Assembly (NCBI RefSeq): GCF_000208745.1
Contig: NC_030850.1
Coordinates: forward strand, 2,424,368-2,488,367
From: Theobroma cacao
Taxonomy: Eukaryota; Streptophyta; Magnoliopsida; Malvales; Malvaceae
Length of the DNA: 64,000 nt
Direction: 5' to 3'
The notes under the pieces were generated by a model. That model searched no databases. It was not told the origin of the DNA and saw only the letters and a program-made list of their open reading frames with translations. Within the stretch, counting starts at the first letter, position 1, and every line of letters starts with the position of its first letter. Shown here in pieces: positions 14,401 through 26,502 of the stretch. Position numbers and translations under genes: made by a program.

Positions 14401-14804
14401 TTAGGGGCTCTGTGCTCTTTGGTTATCATGAAATGAAAGCCATGCGTGAAACTATTGAAATCATTGAATGCCTTCTTCACCACTCACCTTTGCTCTTTGT
14501 TCATCTTACAACAAGAATCAGATTCAAGATGTCTTAAATAACTAAAAATTGGAACTTAAGCTATCAGACTTTAGGTAAAGTGTTAATTTCCAACACATAA
14601 ATATGGCTTAGATTGAACATCAATACTTCAAGTGACCAAATAATAAATAGATTGGTATACCTTAAAAATTCTAACCAATTACATTTCTCCTATATAAGGC
14701 TAATCCCAACTTTATCAGAAAAAAAAAAAAGATTCGTTAGTCTTATTCGGATAAAATATTAGTATAAAAGATTTGATTTGTAAAATAGAAGGAGCTAAGC
14801 TTTA
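11499..14804. other. Upstream region of the DUF547 gene and AT-rich spacer
   Basis: Read on the minus strand, 11654-11682 is a CT-rich tract of the kind common in plant leaders, and a TATA-like run lies near 11811-11821, so transcription probably starts around 11.78 kb. The rest is AT-rich spacer with short simple repeats: TA at 13602-13620 and CTT at 14031-14050. I see no gene. Confidence 0.4.
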
Positions 14805-15215
14805 GAGCTTGTTTGGCTTAACTTTTTTTTAGTTTAAAAATTATTATGAAGCTCTTATGAAAAATAATAACTTTTACAATTAAGTTAAAGTTGTTTGGTA
14901 AAATTCTTTTTATAAGTTTTTTTTTTAATTATAATTTTAATTAAAATTATCATAAAGGGTATTTTTTTTAGAAGGTAATATTGTAATTATATTTAACAAA
15001 TGAGGATATTTTTCAAACAAAAATAAAAATTTTCTTGCATTTTTAAAAGAAGAGAAGAAAAAGCTCCTCACAAGAGCTTTTTCAAAAATTCTTTTTTTTT
15101 AATTTTATTTTTAAAATAAAAAGCTATTTTTTAAGAGTTTTTTAAAATTTACATTTAACCTGTCTTTTACTTTTAAAAAGTAAATAAATCAAAAAAAATT
15201 AAGTCAAACAAGCAC
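14805..15215. mobile_element. Tourist-like MITE (PIF/Harbinger type)
   Basis: The 411-bp element begins GAGCTTGTTTGGCTTAA and ends TTAAGTCAAACAAGCAC, which are inverted repeats of each other with two mismatches. It is flanked on both sides by TTA (14802-14804 and 15216-15218), the target-site duplication expected of PIF/Harbinger transposons. The inside is AT-rich with no open frame, so it is non-autonomous. It also contains a short hairpin-forming pair around AAGCTC and GAGCTT. Confidence 0.8.
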
Positions 15216-15445
15216 TTAGTGAAAAAGACATGCATGCATGAAACGGACTATGCCTTTGTCCATTCCAAGCCTAGATACCTCAATAGGGCGGAATACCTTA
15301 AGTTTTTAGCAAAAAAGGGGATGGAGAACATTAAAATTCGTATAGCTTGAGCTCACCCTAGAAAAAAAACAAAGATAAAATATTTGTACTTTCTTAACTT
15401 TTAATCAAAATTTTAAATAGATATTCTATTCTAAAAAAACTCTTT

Positions 15446-15575
15446 CGCTGAACACATAAGTTCTGTCATTAGTCACTTATTAGTATTTCTATCAAAAAGA
15501 TAATTTTTTTCGCTGAACACATAAGTTCTGTCATTAGTCATTCATTAATATTTCTATCAAAAAGATAATTTTACT
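15446..15575. repeat. 65-bp tandem duplication
   Basis: Two adjacent copies start CGCTGAACACATAAGTTCTG at 15446 and 15511. They differ at a few bases near the CACTTATTAGT / CATTCATTAAT segment. No gene overlaps it. Confidence 0.85.
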
Positions 15576-17286
15576 CATTATTGACCTTAAAAATTAGTAT
15601 TGTATTATTTTCTTACAAAAAAATTCAAAGGAAAAAAATTTAGGGGAGCATTGATCTGGTGCTCCCTTCCCTTGGGAAGCACTTGCAATAGGGTGGTCAG
15701 CCAGCAAATGAGGAGTAGTTGGCCGATCACATTATTTGAGAGAAAAAATGAAAAAAAAAAATTATTTTTTTATATTTTTTGTTAATGATGTTTATATTTT
15801 TAAAGTAAATAGTTTATTTCAAAAATTAATGAATTTATATAAATTATAACTAAAAGTTAAAAAGTAGAGTATTTTATCAAAAAAACAATCACATCGTTGG
15901 AGATTTCAGTAGGCTAGTAGCTTCAAGACATCACACCCTAAAAAGAACAAATAAAAAAAGATGTATAGCTAAGTTGTAAGAAGTAATAAATTAGGCTCAA
16001 GCCTATGAGGTTCAGAAAAAAAAAAGGAACAACTAAAGTCTAAAACTAATAAAGGAAAGTCCGAGTTTAAATAATTCACAACATGCTTCCATCTCCAAAG
16101 CTGCCACTTCATTTAATTGTTTTTTGTTGTGGTCCCAAAGGAGGAGGGGTAGGTGAGCCCACTATGGAATTTTGGGCTCAATACAAAGTGAGGGTGAAGG
16201 GTGAGGCCGAAAGCATGAAAAGTGCGAAAAAAAAAATTTGCTGGAAGGTTGATGCCAGTCTATGGGAAAAAAGGGTTAAAGCAGATCCACATGCAAAAGG
16301 AAAAGGTTTCTCGTCCGTTCCTCTCCAACCATTGGAGAACATGGGGGCGTTTGGTTGTGAGGCTAGAAACGATTGGTTCTCAAATATCTCAAACACTTTC
16401 TTATATTGCTTTCTGCAGGATCTTGATATGAGAAACAGCCAAACAGGGATTTAGAATTATCAAACAAATCTGACCAAAAAAGTAAAGAGAAGCATTGCTA
16501 ACAACAACTCACATGACATGGTACAGGTGACCAATTGGAAAGCGCATCGAGTTCTTGAGAAATTCATTTGCCAGATTGTACCCCAAAACGTGGACAGATA
16601 AAATATTTGATAAAAGGGATTGCAGCATTATTTTTGTGGGTTTTTCGTATCTTTTAATTTGGTTGCTGGGTTTAGCTGGCGAACCAAAACTATTGGTGTT
16701 CATCGTTCATCACCGAAGGTTGTTGGCACGAGGGACATGCCGTGGTGCAGTCAAGGCGAGCCCACAACCAAATTTTCAAACTTTTTCAACCCAAAATGTG
16801 CTTTTGGTAAGTGGAGAAATAATCTCAGAGTTATCGTCTCTATTAAATGGAACAGCATTACATGGGCCTGGTCGGTTTGTGTGCTTGTACTTTTGACATC
16901 TAAATACCTAACTCATCTCAGTCTTTGCCAAATGAACGACTACAAGGACAGAGAGGTGAGAGGTCCCCAAGAGGAAAATCCGGACCGGTCCCTGTCCCAA
17001 TTGGCTGTAGCCGTGGTCCAAATAGACACCTAGAAGCTGGACCACGGCGGAAAGGTGCCATGCATTACGCCAGAACCAGCTAACAGACTGGAATAGAAAC
17101 TAGCATTTACCTAAAGAACTTCCATCGACTTGCAGAATTTAGTGAGGGAGCCATAATTGGAATTTTGCAAGTTGAAACTACTAAGGCAACAGATGAACAA
17201 AATAAGTGGAATGCGACAAGCACCAAAGCAAAATAAATGATTGGGAGATCAGATTTGTTTGTTGGGTTGGTGATGGAACTTTCCAA
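15576..17286. other. Spacer with a possible small inverted-repeat element
   Basis: No convincing gene. At 16349-16444 the sequence GTTTGGTTGT is answered by ACAGCCAAAC, a 9-of-10 inverted match. This could be a MITE of about 96 bp, but no clear target-site duplication is visible. Open frames on both strands at 16.1-17.0 kb do not resemble a known family. Confidence 0.3.
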
Positions 17287-18970
17287 TCACAATTTGGCTT
17301 CCATAGCTCTTGCAACCCAATTAACCAAACACAAAAGATGGTCCCCGGAAATTCCACAAATGAATGCAGTTCGGTTCACAATCATCTTGTCCTTGTGTAG
17401 CTCCGTTGCCGGGACAAACCAGAGCCCATCCTGTCTTGTCAACATCATTCTCTCAAGAACTTAAAATCCGCCTTATCTCCATCCATGGCTATGCACATAA
17501 TCATTATAATGAGAAAGCTACTACATTCTGACAGTTTTTATAACGAATGCCTACCCTGGCAATGATATTGTTCTGAACCTGTGTATGCCTGGATCAGCAT
17601 GCATCAACAACTGACTAGCGTCCTTTTGTAGTGATGTTGCAAACAGCATGGGGTGACCCTGTTGACAAATTCTGTTGATGAAAACAAAATAGGCTGCTGT
17701 AAAAGCAACGTAGCTGCAGTAAGAAAATGCAAAGGGAATTGCAATCATAATTTTAAGAAGCATGTGATCAACTTATTTACTTCATCCTACAATTCAAAGA
17801 AATTCGGTAACCAAAATTTAAAAACCCAGTCTTTCCCAAAAATTGCCATAATGAGGGTTTCAGAATCAGAATATATATCACTACTTCCTTCTCATATAAC
17901 ATTAGCTTTCATCTTGGAGGACTCTTATAAGTTCTGACCCAATCCACCAAATGCATAATATTCTTGTTTTATAAGATATCATATTGAAACCCTATTTTAG
18001 CCCCAGAGCTGATTTTAAAGTTTACTAATAGAAACAGTTCAACAGAAGTATTATCAACTAATCTACTAATCTATAATGATTTTGAAAATATTATCTATTC
18101 TGGTTGGGTCGGACTAGGGAGTTGCACCAATGAGGACCACCACCTTGAAACGAGGCTGTTCTATTGTAGATGAGAACAAATGCAGGCCTTCTAGCAGTGA
18201 TATGAAAAACTTGGCAACTCTCTGAGCCACAAGATTTAGCAAGGTTACAGCCTAAAGGAAAACATTGACAGTTCAGCTTCTAGACCAAGCATATACCTTA
18301 AATCTCAACCCTGCATTAGGCAGTCATCAATATCTGAAACTCTACTTCCAGCTAACTCATTTGTTGTAGTAGTACTTAATTTATTCTTTGGTGGTTAGAA
18401 TCCACGTTAATTTTATTGGATCAACCCATTGTTATATTACCAAGAGCATCCATAAGCAGGCAATAGAACCATGACAATGAGGAGCAAAATCTTAAATTTA
18501 CTGTATAATCCAATATTGGGTTTTTAACTCATCAGAACAAACTTGTATAGCTCTACTTTACGCATTATGATAAGCCTTTCAAGTTCCCTTAATATTTGAT
18601 ACATATAGGTTTCTAAAAGTAACTAAGGTAGCAAGCATATGAGCTTGTCCAGTCCAATGTCTCCACTAAATCAGTAGACAATAAAAAATTAGTTCCATTA
18701 TTACTCTCTAGAGAGTCCTTCCTACAGCCAAAAAGCACCTTGCAAGTTGCAAGCTTAAGGGGGTAATATAGAAATATATATTTATTGAAGATTTACACTT
18801 ATATGCAAATAATAAATCATAAAAATAAATAAAATAGAAGGAATACAATGTACAAGTGCATGAACTCAAATAAGCATAGATACTAACTTCCAGAGATTCG
18901 CCACAATAGTCCCTCCTTCACCTTTAAACAACGTAACTCACTTTGCAGGATATTGCTGAAGCAGATCTCT
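17287..18970 (-). other. Coding-like segments of unrecognised gene or pseudogene
   Basis: Several minus-strand segments have plausible splice borders and protein-like translations. 18970-18942 (29 bp) and 18251-18144 join in frame (AVTLLNLVAQRVAKFFISLL begins the second) and could run into 17786-17745, which ends in TGA. Separately 17671-17555 (contains GHPMLFATSLQKDASQLL) joins 17449-17287 (contains QDGLWFVPATELHKDKM) in phase 2 and ends in TGA. I do not recognise the protein, I cannot find an upstream start, and whether one or two genes are involved is open. The acceptor before 17449 has a weak pyrimidine tract. The set may be the 3' part of a real gene, a decayed copy, or chance. Confidence 0.25.
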
Positions 18971-20010
18971 CTAAAGTGCAAAAGCGTATATGCATATGAA
19001 GTGCAGTGGCGAACAAGGAAACACATCATTTGCCATGTCAAAAGTGTTATATTAACTAGGTAAAAAAAGCATCTATATATCTGGTGATGACAAAGACTAT
19101 AGCAGTAACAATATTAGATGCTCTCTAGAGACGATTGATGAATATTGTGTTATAATAAAGTTATGACAAAACAAAGATTTCAATCAAATTTAATCAAGAT
19201 TGGTTCCTATAAAATTTTGGTCCTCCAGTGCACCTGCGCCACAGCAACAGTCAGCTTTTTCCATTGCACAACCAGATACCAGGAGTAAAATACAAAAGGC
19301 AAAAGAAGCAAAATTTCAGTTTTCCAATAACATATCATTTCTAAGAGGTTAAAAATATGTGCAGCTAGAGACAGCTTAAAAAGACATTGCTGGCAAAGTC
19401 TTGACAAAATCAAATTTTAACTTACGTGCAGCTAGAGACAGCTTAAAAAGACATTGCTGGCAAAGTCTTGACAAAATCAAATTTTAACTTAGGTAAAGGA
19501 ATATGCAAATAGATTACAGATTTGAATATTGTTGGGTTTAAAGCTCAGTTGATCAGCACCCTAGCCTCCCAATGAGCCTGTGAGTACTTAGAACTAACAA
19601 GTAGCCTGCACTAGACATCAGAAATTCTAGGGCAGGAAAGGATAAAAGTTCTAGACTTCATATTTCCATACTCATTCACAACAGCACCCATCATGGCACA
19701 TATACACAAACACATTAGCACATCAAAAATATACATGTTCCACCACACCAGGATCAAAATAATCTAGTTGATTTTCTGCTACTAGGAATAATTATAAAAC
19801 ATCAAAAGTTCAACCAGACAGACTTAATATTCATGACCAGCCCTTCAACGAAATGAGGAATTTAAGCTTTCCCTAATAAGCAAAGTTTCTTACGGTGGCT
19901 ACACTTAATGAAATACAAACCAATATTCTCCAACCTTCTTCTAATGCTAACTTTCAATTAGTTGGACAGCATAAATACACCATCATTTAATGTTACACAT
20001 CCAGGCTTAC
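18971..20010. other. Spacer downstream of the TMEM131-like gene
   Basis: No supported gene. The only notable structure is the 67-bp tandem duplication listed separately. Confidence 0.4.
19359..19492. repeat. 67-bp perfect tandem duplication
   Basis: GTGCAGCTAGAGACAGCTTA begins at 19359 and again at 19426. The two copies are nearly identical along their length, so the duplication is recent. It is non-coding as far as I can see. Confidence 0.9.
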
Positions 20011-20021
20011 TAATCTACATT

Positions 20022-20137
20022 CTTAAATACCATATTCTGATACATGAGAAATTGTTAGCGTGTTCTGTTGCAGAGATTTGAACCTCTGACCTTGGCCCTA
20101 GAACCAAGATTTAACAATTAGGCTAGGTGCCATTAGG
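20022..20137 (-). mobile_element. Short tRNA-derived SINE with 11-bp target-site duplications
   Basis: On the minus strand the element carries an RNA polymerase III A box (TAGCCTAATTGTTAA) and, about 40 bases on, a B box (GGTTCAAATCT), the internal promoter layout of a tRNA-derived SINE. It is bordered by identical 11-bp direct repeats TAATCTACATT at 20011-20021 and 20138-20148, the mark of retrotransposition. The body is only 116 bp. No poly(A) tail is evident at its 3' end, so it may be a truncated SINE or a retroposed tRNA-like RNA. It is not a functional tRNA because the arms do not fold with canonical lengths. Confidence 0.65.
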
Positions 20138-20619
20138 TAATCTACATTTAATAGGCTACACTCAATAGCTATATAGAAGGACCAGACCAGGCCAATGACA
20201 TGCCATCCTCCATCCATTGGGACGCACGGCAACACAAAACTCAGGGTAACAGAGACTTGCACATCAACAGAGGAGAAGACAAGTACAGAACTCAAAACAA
20301 TAAACAGTGTGAACAACCACTCCGCATAGAAAAAGTTGCTCATCAGTAGAGGAAAAAAAATTCTCGCAAAATTCCAAGCAAGCAAAGTGAGACTTTCTAA
20401 ATGTTGAGGCAGAAAACTGGGGTGAACTCAGAGGAAGCTTGACTAGATTGAAACAATAGTGACCACAAGGTAACATATAGGCACACACAAAGATGAACAT
20501 GCATGAGTGCACGTGCAACTGCATACAGACAAGCATTATCAGTGCATAGACCTTTAACAGAAACGAAAAAAAGAACTTTAGGGATGCAAGACATGTAAGC
20601 TTTATCTAGTAATTCATCA

Positions 20620-23600
20620 TTACCCTTCTCGATTGTAACAACTTACAAATCTTGGTTGAGATTTTTTCATGAGGGTTTGTGGACCCCTTACAAAGAAACT
20701 ATCAGAGTCATTTTCTGCAGTGCTGGAATTCATGGCGACAACATCCTTTGAACTATCCATTAAATGAAGTCCAGAAAAATGGTCACCCCAAATATCATAT
20801 GTATATTCATCTCCTAGTCTAGCCTTTCCTACTGCTTTTATGGTTTTCTGGTCACAGAGTTTGGACCCAGGAGCTCGAGCATGAGGAGCCATAACAGATG
20901 TTGAAGCCAAAGGAGGAGAGGAGCTCAACAAGCTGGGAGTAGCCCTACCAGCAGAAGGAAAAGTAGCAGAGGGCAATAGAACAGGTTTTGATACTGTAGA
21001 CTGGACTTGGGTCGAAGAATACCAGTTGTTGCTGCCATGTTCCACAGAAACCTTAGGTCCCAACACGTTTGCTTTGGAAATAGGTTCAGGAACTTGAACC
21101 TTCTCACAGGTTTGGTCAGCCAATTGAGTAAAAGGATTTCTGGCCTCAACAGATTGGTCCAACTCAAGAGAGAACGACCATGTTCGATTAGATGTTACAG
21201 ATGTTATAGGGGACAAGGGGGATGAAGGTGTAGAATTTCCACTTTGACTACTTGAAACTTCAATCAATCCAGTAAATCGACCTTTTCTTTTCCTTCGCCT
21301 TCTTCCCTTTTCTTTCCCAGTCCTGATTGTGAGGGTACCAGCTTGAGGTGCTTCCTTTGTATCAGGGTTCTCACCCACTGCAGATTTTGAGGGCAAAGAT
21401 GGCAATGAACTATTCCCTTGAGGATCTAAGAAACTGTTAATTTCCCTGTCATTTTCAGGAGTTAGTTTTGCATTTGGATCAGTTAGCCCCTGTTCCTTGG
21501 TCCTAACCTGACCATTTAGGCATCTACCATTGGATCCCTCCTTCAAAGATTTAACATCCCCAACTGAACTTAACATACCATCCATTTCAGCTGACGTAGA
21601 AAACCTACTGTTTCTTTGACTACGATTGACACGAGAAGATTTTCCTCCAGTCCTGATTGTAGTGATGGGGTTCTTCTCACTCTTGTATAAATAATCTTGG
21701 AAGCCCAAGACCATTGCTTGGTGAAAGATGAAACAGAATATGAGAAACAATAACGAAACAGAAAGAAGAACAGCAATAGAGAGTTTCTTTAGCCGCATCC
21801 AGAACACTGACTTCTTACAAAGATTAAGCATGTGAACAGGGAGAGTTGCCTTCATTGGTATGACAAGAATGTCTGTAGCCAAAGCCAGTTCAAGCTCTCT
21901 ATGTACCATTACTGCTGTAAAATCTGGCTGGTATGATATCAGAAGCTTTGTTGACTCTCCAGGTTCAAGAGAGAAACCTTTACAAGTATGCACCATAAAA
22001 CCATCAAGTACACACTCTGTCCCAGAAACCTCAATGCTTCTTACCTCAAGCGGCAAGTCTCCAGTGTTCCTGGCATACAGCTCTTTTAAAAATGGCTGAG
22101 AACAGGCATAAGTAGTCTCTTCTATGTGAAAAAACATTTGTGGAGGAGAGATGTTTAAAGAAGTTGGTAAGTTAAGGTTAAATTCTACACTCCGGATGGG
22201 CTCTGAACCCTCAAACAGGACTAGAGAAATTGACCCTCCAAATCCCCTCAAAGATAACCACTCTACACCAGAAAGATTGTTCCTTATCAATGCGGAACTT
22301 CTCCACCCACAACGATTTGAAGGGTGAAATAAAATCGGCCCAAAAGATGCTGTCCCATACGGTTGAACATAGGCCTCTGTCCGTGCACTCTCTCCTATTG
22401 AGAACCCATATCTCATTGGTATAGCAGACAAATTGTGACTCAAGCTACCAGGAGGAGGCTGCATAAAAACATCTTGGCTCCTGCATTCATCAACAATTTC
22501 TCCTGAGTTCAGAATGAGCTGCATTATAACTGGCTGCTTGCTAGGATTTTTCACAGTGATCCACTTGGAGCAGTGACTTCCAACTTGAACCATTGGAAAC
22601 AGTACCTCATGATCATCAAGCACTGACATGCCGTTTGTGGTACCTTGAGATTTCCAATTTCCAAGTACCAATTCATCTGCTTCTGCTATCTCCAACACCT
22701 ACATATATAGCCACATGACCTTCTTAGCTACACTGAACATAGATGTTGTATGCATGTTAATGATTCCATAAGACTTAAAAGCTTAATGCTGATATCATAA
22801 AAGCCATCAAGGTTGTATACGTTTGTGCACTGATATGAATACAAAATGGAGAGAAAAAGAAATTAAAGTGACAGAGTGGATGTCTGCATGTATAACAGGC
22901 GAATGTTTGCAAGGACATAAAGAGAGGGGATCAATTTCCATAGCATTTATGGCTAAGCAAAGCCTTGCATGCTTAATTGAATGTGTGATTGTGTGCCAAC
23001 CAAACGATAAAACATATTGTAATTTTCTTTGATTTCAAATCCTCTCTGCTCTAATGTTTCAGAAGACTTCCACTAGTCCCTATGAATATTTCGCAACCAG
23101 CATATATACCTATGCAAAATCTGTTTTGAAACTTCAAAATTATTGGATTCAAGGCATTTTATAAGAAGATGACAAATCAATATGCTCTTGACAAAAATTC
23201 AAGTTGAAAGCAGAAAACAATAACCCAACACCAAAAAGAAGACAATAAAAAGAATAATAATAATGAATGGGCATTAACACACTCCCTATAGGAGCTTAAC
23301 AGTTAGTCCCTCTGCTCAAGTCTGTTCCATGTCCAAGCACTTATGAAATATTATGATCTTATCTATATCCCTAACCAAAGAGTAGTCCACATGGAACTTT
23401 ACAACAATAAAGGTTCTATAACAAATAAGAATTTAAGTGAATAAAAGAGCATTGGAGCACTAATCACCAGAATAATAAACAAATAAAAAGAAGAAACAAT
23501 TTTGAACGTCCGAATTATGTCATGGTAACTAAAAGAGCAAACCTTGGCCCATGATGCCAACCGCATGCCATCGCCCAAGGACCCTGTCCTTGAATTGCCA

Positions 23601-25393
23601 AAGTTAACCTTTTCAGACTGATGCTCAAAACCCATAGACAAACCTTTCTGATGTTCCTTACAAATATGGATTATATCCTCACAAGGAACTTCAATCTGAG
23701 GGCTAATAGAATCGTTTGTCATTATAAGCAATTTACAACTTCTGATCGTGTCAGATGCTTCAGAAGCAGAATTTTGAATTTCAACTGGAAATTTATTGCA
23801 GGGAATCACAGCAACCTGGGTAACAACACCAGGGAACAGCAGCAACCCTTCCATGTACTTGATATGGAAAATCTTTGTATCTGCAACTTCACTAATTTTG
23901 ACAAAATTGAGCACATAAGGAGCAGCATTTTCCACAGAGATGGCAATGAAAACAGTTTCACTGCCATCATATGGCACCAGAGCCTCAAGAGAAACTGAAA
24001 GAGAACTTGAGTGATCCTCATAGGATGCTATCTTATCTAAATCAACTTCAAGAGGAACCATAACTGTATCAGACTTGTCTTGTGAAGACCTCCCCAACTT
24101 CATACAAAAAGCACCAAAAATTTTTCCTTTTGCTTCAAAGGATAAATCAATCTCGATGATGGTTTCACTGCTTTGAGGGTTAATCTCCCAGTTCCTGTGT
24201 GGCCTCATAGCCATAAGTGGAAAACCAAATTTACCACTGTTCATGACCAACCAATCCTCAGCACTAAGCAAGCTGTGCCCATTATAACCCTGGAAGTTTT
24301 CTTTACTACAAACTGCTTCACTATGATGGGTAGTATTCCCTAGAGAAACTGATATCCATGCAGTTATTTCCTCCAAGTAGACGGTTTCATCAAAAGGATT
24401 AAACAAAGACAGATTCTTACTCAACTGTCCACTAGGAGGAATATCCAGGCTTACTAATGGCTGAATCTCATAAGGGGACTCAACAGCAAAACCCCTAGCC
24501 TGAACCAGGAAACCACCGGAGCTTGTCTGCAAGATAAGGTGAGCTGATGACAAGCCCACCCATCTAGGTAAAAAAACAAAACATATTGTAGCTACTTCAC
24601 CAGGTCCTAGCAAAAGCTCACTAAAATTGCAGGGATAGAACTGCATATTGGTACTAAATGGTTCATAGACATGTAAATCACTCTCGTTGCATGTATTTGC
24701 TACAGTCAAGTAAGCCACTGAAGGTAAAAACAAATATTTTTGTCCCCAATCTAATACAGGAGGACTTACATCTACATTAGGGAAAGACGATACATCAAAA
24801 GAACCTGATTTGGTCACCTCCCTGTTGTTTTTCATCCTAACATTTGCACTCTCCTGATATTGTAAAGATCCTCTACACGAAATATCATTTTGATTAGCAT
24901 TAGATGAAAACTCATGGATGCCATCTCTCGAAGACAAAGAACAAGAAACCATCCTGCCATTTAATAATTTAAACATACCGTGATTAGAGAACCAACTTTT
25001 GTTATTTGCCTGCCCCCTAAGGTTACTTGGTTCTATATAAGATGAAGCACTATCAGACTGACTCCTAGAAACTTCTAAACTGCCAACTTCAAGTTTAGTC
25101 TCTTCAGTTGAAAAGCCAGGCAATGTTGAAGGAAAACAGAATGAATGAGAATCGGTGCAGATACTCTCAACAGTTAAACCAGTCATTGAAGTTCCTGTAT
25201 CATAGCCAGAATTTGAATCACCAATAATAGTTTCTTGAAAACCAGTATGATGATTATCTCCATAGTACTCACACCCGTCATATTCCTCCATTTTTGGCAC
25301 CCCGTTTACAGAACATGGTTCACATGTAGTTAAGCAAAAAAGGGTACATGACAGAACCAAGAAAAAAAGGAATGATTTAGCCCGCTGATACAT
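20620..25393 (-). CDS. TMEM131-like single-pass membrane protein
   Basis: Two coding exons, 25393-23543 and 22698-20620, are joined in phase 0 across an 844-bp GT-AG intron and encode 1,309 aa. An AG acceptor at 25398-25399 on the minus strand pairs with a donor after 26251, so exon 1 (about 26.25-26.4 kb) appears to be untranslated. The frame needed to extend it meets a stop without an ATG. The protein starts with a signal peptide ([20 protein letters not shown]). The luminal part carries the TMEM131-type beta-domain segment ([38 protein letters not shown]) and further Ig-like repeats. One strong membrane segment ([20 protein letters not shown]) lies about 300 residues into the second exon, followed by a basic, serine-rich cytosolic tail. 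Animal TMEM131 acts in collagen secretion; the role in plants is unclear. The last residues could also be read as a splice donor (GTAAGT after Q-P-R-F at about 20651), so the extreme C-terminus is less certain. Confidence 0.88.
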
Positions 25394-25397
25394 TCCC

Positions 25398-26500
25398 CTG
25401 AAAATAAACCACCAATTAAAATGCTCAGTAAAAAAGCAAATAGTTTATTAAACAAAAAACAAAATATTAAGCTGCAACCAATTAAATTAGTTCCCTTTTA
25501 CTCTTCCACAAAAATGGATGAAAAAAAAAAGGGCCTCAGTTTTCTCCGTTTCTGAACGTTTTCTCAACAACCAAACAATTAAAAAAGAAAAAGCCATTTT
25601 TTGACACCAGAACAAGTAATTAATTAATTAAAAAATAATGGAAACAGGAGTGCTACGAGCAGCTTTCACTTTTCATTCATTTTTAAACTATTTCTTTAAT
25701 GTGGATTTTAGCCGAAGAAACCAAAAAAAAAAAGTTAAAAAAATCAAATAAAATATAAACAGAGAGTATTCCGGCACAGCAACTTTTCTAATTTATATAA
25801 TTTATAGACACAGTAATTCAATATACTTATAACAACGTAAAAAATTTTTGAGCAGCAAATTTTACTTTGTTTATCTTATAACAAGTTTGGAAAAGTTAAC
25901 AAAACGAAAAATAGGGAAAAACTGAAACTTTCACTACTAGAAAAGCTTTTAAATACTGTTGAAGGCAACTTAAACAAAGTCTTCATCACCGTAACGACCA
26001 CGTTAAACTTAACACAGTCAAAAAATTTATCCGCTTAACGTTTAAAAAGTAGTTTTTTTTTAACCAAATAAGCAATCGGGAGTTTAAAGAGTTTCAGAAA
26101 TGGAAACCGAAAAAGTAATCGAAGTTCTTAAAGAAGTAAGCATAAAAACATATAAGGAAACTAGAATCGGATTATGAAAAGATATGCTTGTAAAGATAGA
26201 AAACTCGAGAAAATGGGATGGAAAGTGTGAGAAAGTGATGGAAGAGTTACCGGAGAGAGTTGAACGTGACGAGCTGTTTTCGAGTTTTGATGATCGTTAG
26301 GGTTTTGGACTGTCTTTCTCAGCAAAGAAGAAAACCACCCGATTTTTTTTTCTTTTTTGTTTTTTTGGCGAATTTTTAGGGGGTTTTTTTTTTTCGGAGC
26401 TCGGAGGCCAACCAAAACCATAAGCTTCGAACAGAAGCGCACCTGATAAAAGCGCATGAAAGCCGCCGAAAAATAGAGAAAAATGAAAAAGAAAAACTCC
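25398..26500 (-). other. First intron, untranslated exon and promoter side of TMEM131-like gene
   Basis: On the minus strand a donor (CTCTCTCCG then GTAACT) lies at 26251 and an acceptor just above 25397. The open frame running through 26161-26502 does not join to the protein in frame, so it is treated as leader sequence. Confidence 0.5.
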
Positions 26501-26502
26501 AA

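Noticed and set aside
20022..20137. tRNA gene on the minus strand
   Set aside because: The B-box region looks like a T-arm, but stem and loop lengths are wrong and direct repeats flank the whole, so a retroposon fits better.
26161..26502. 113-codon minus-strand open frame as a coding first exon of the TMEM131-like gene
   Set aside because: Its frame does not match the phase of the next exon, and the matching frame has a stop and no ATG, so it is taken as leader.
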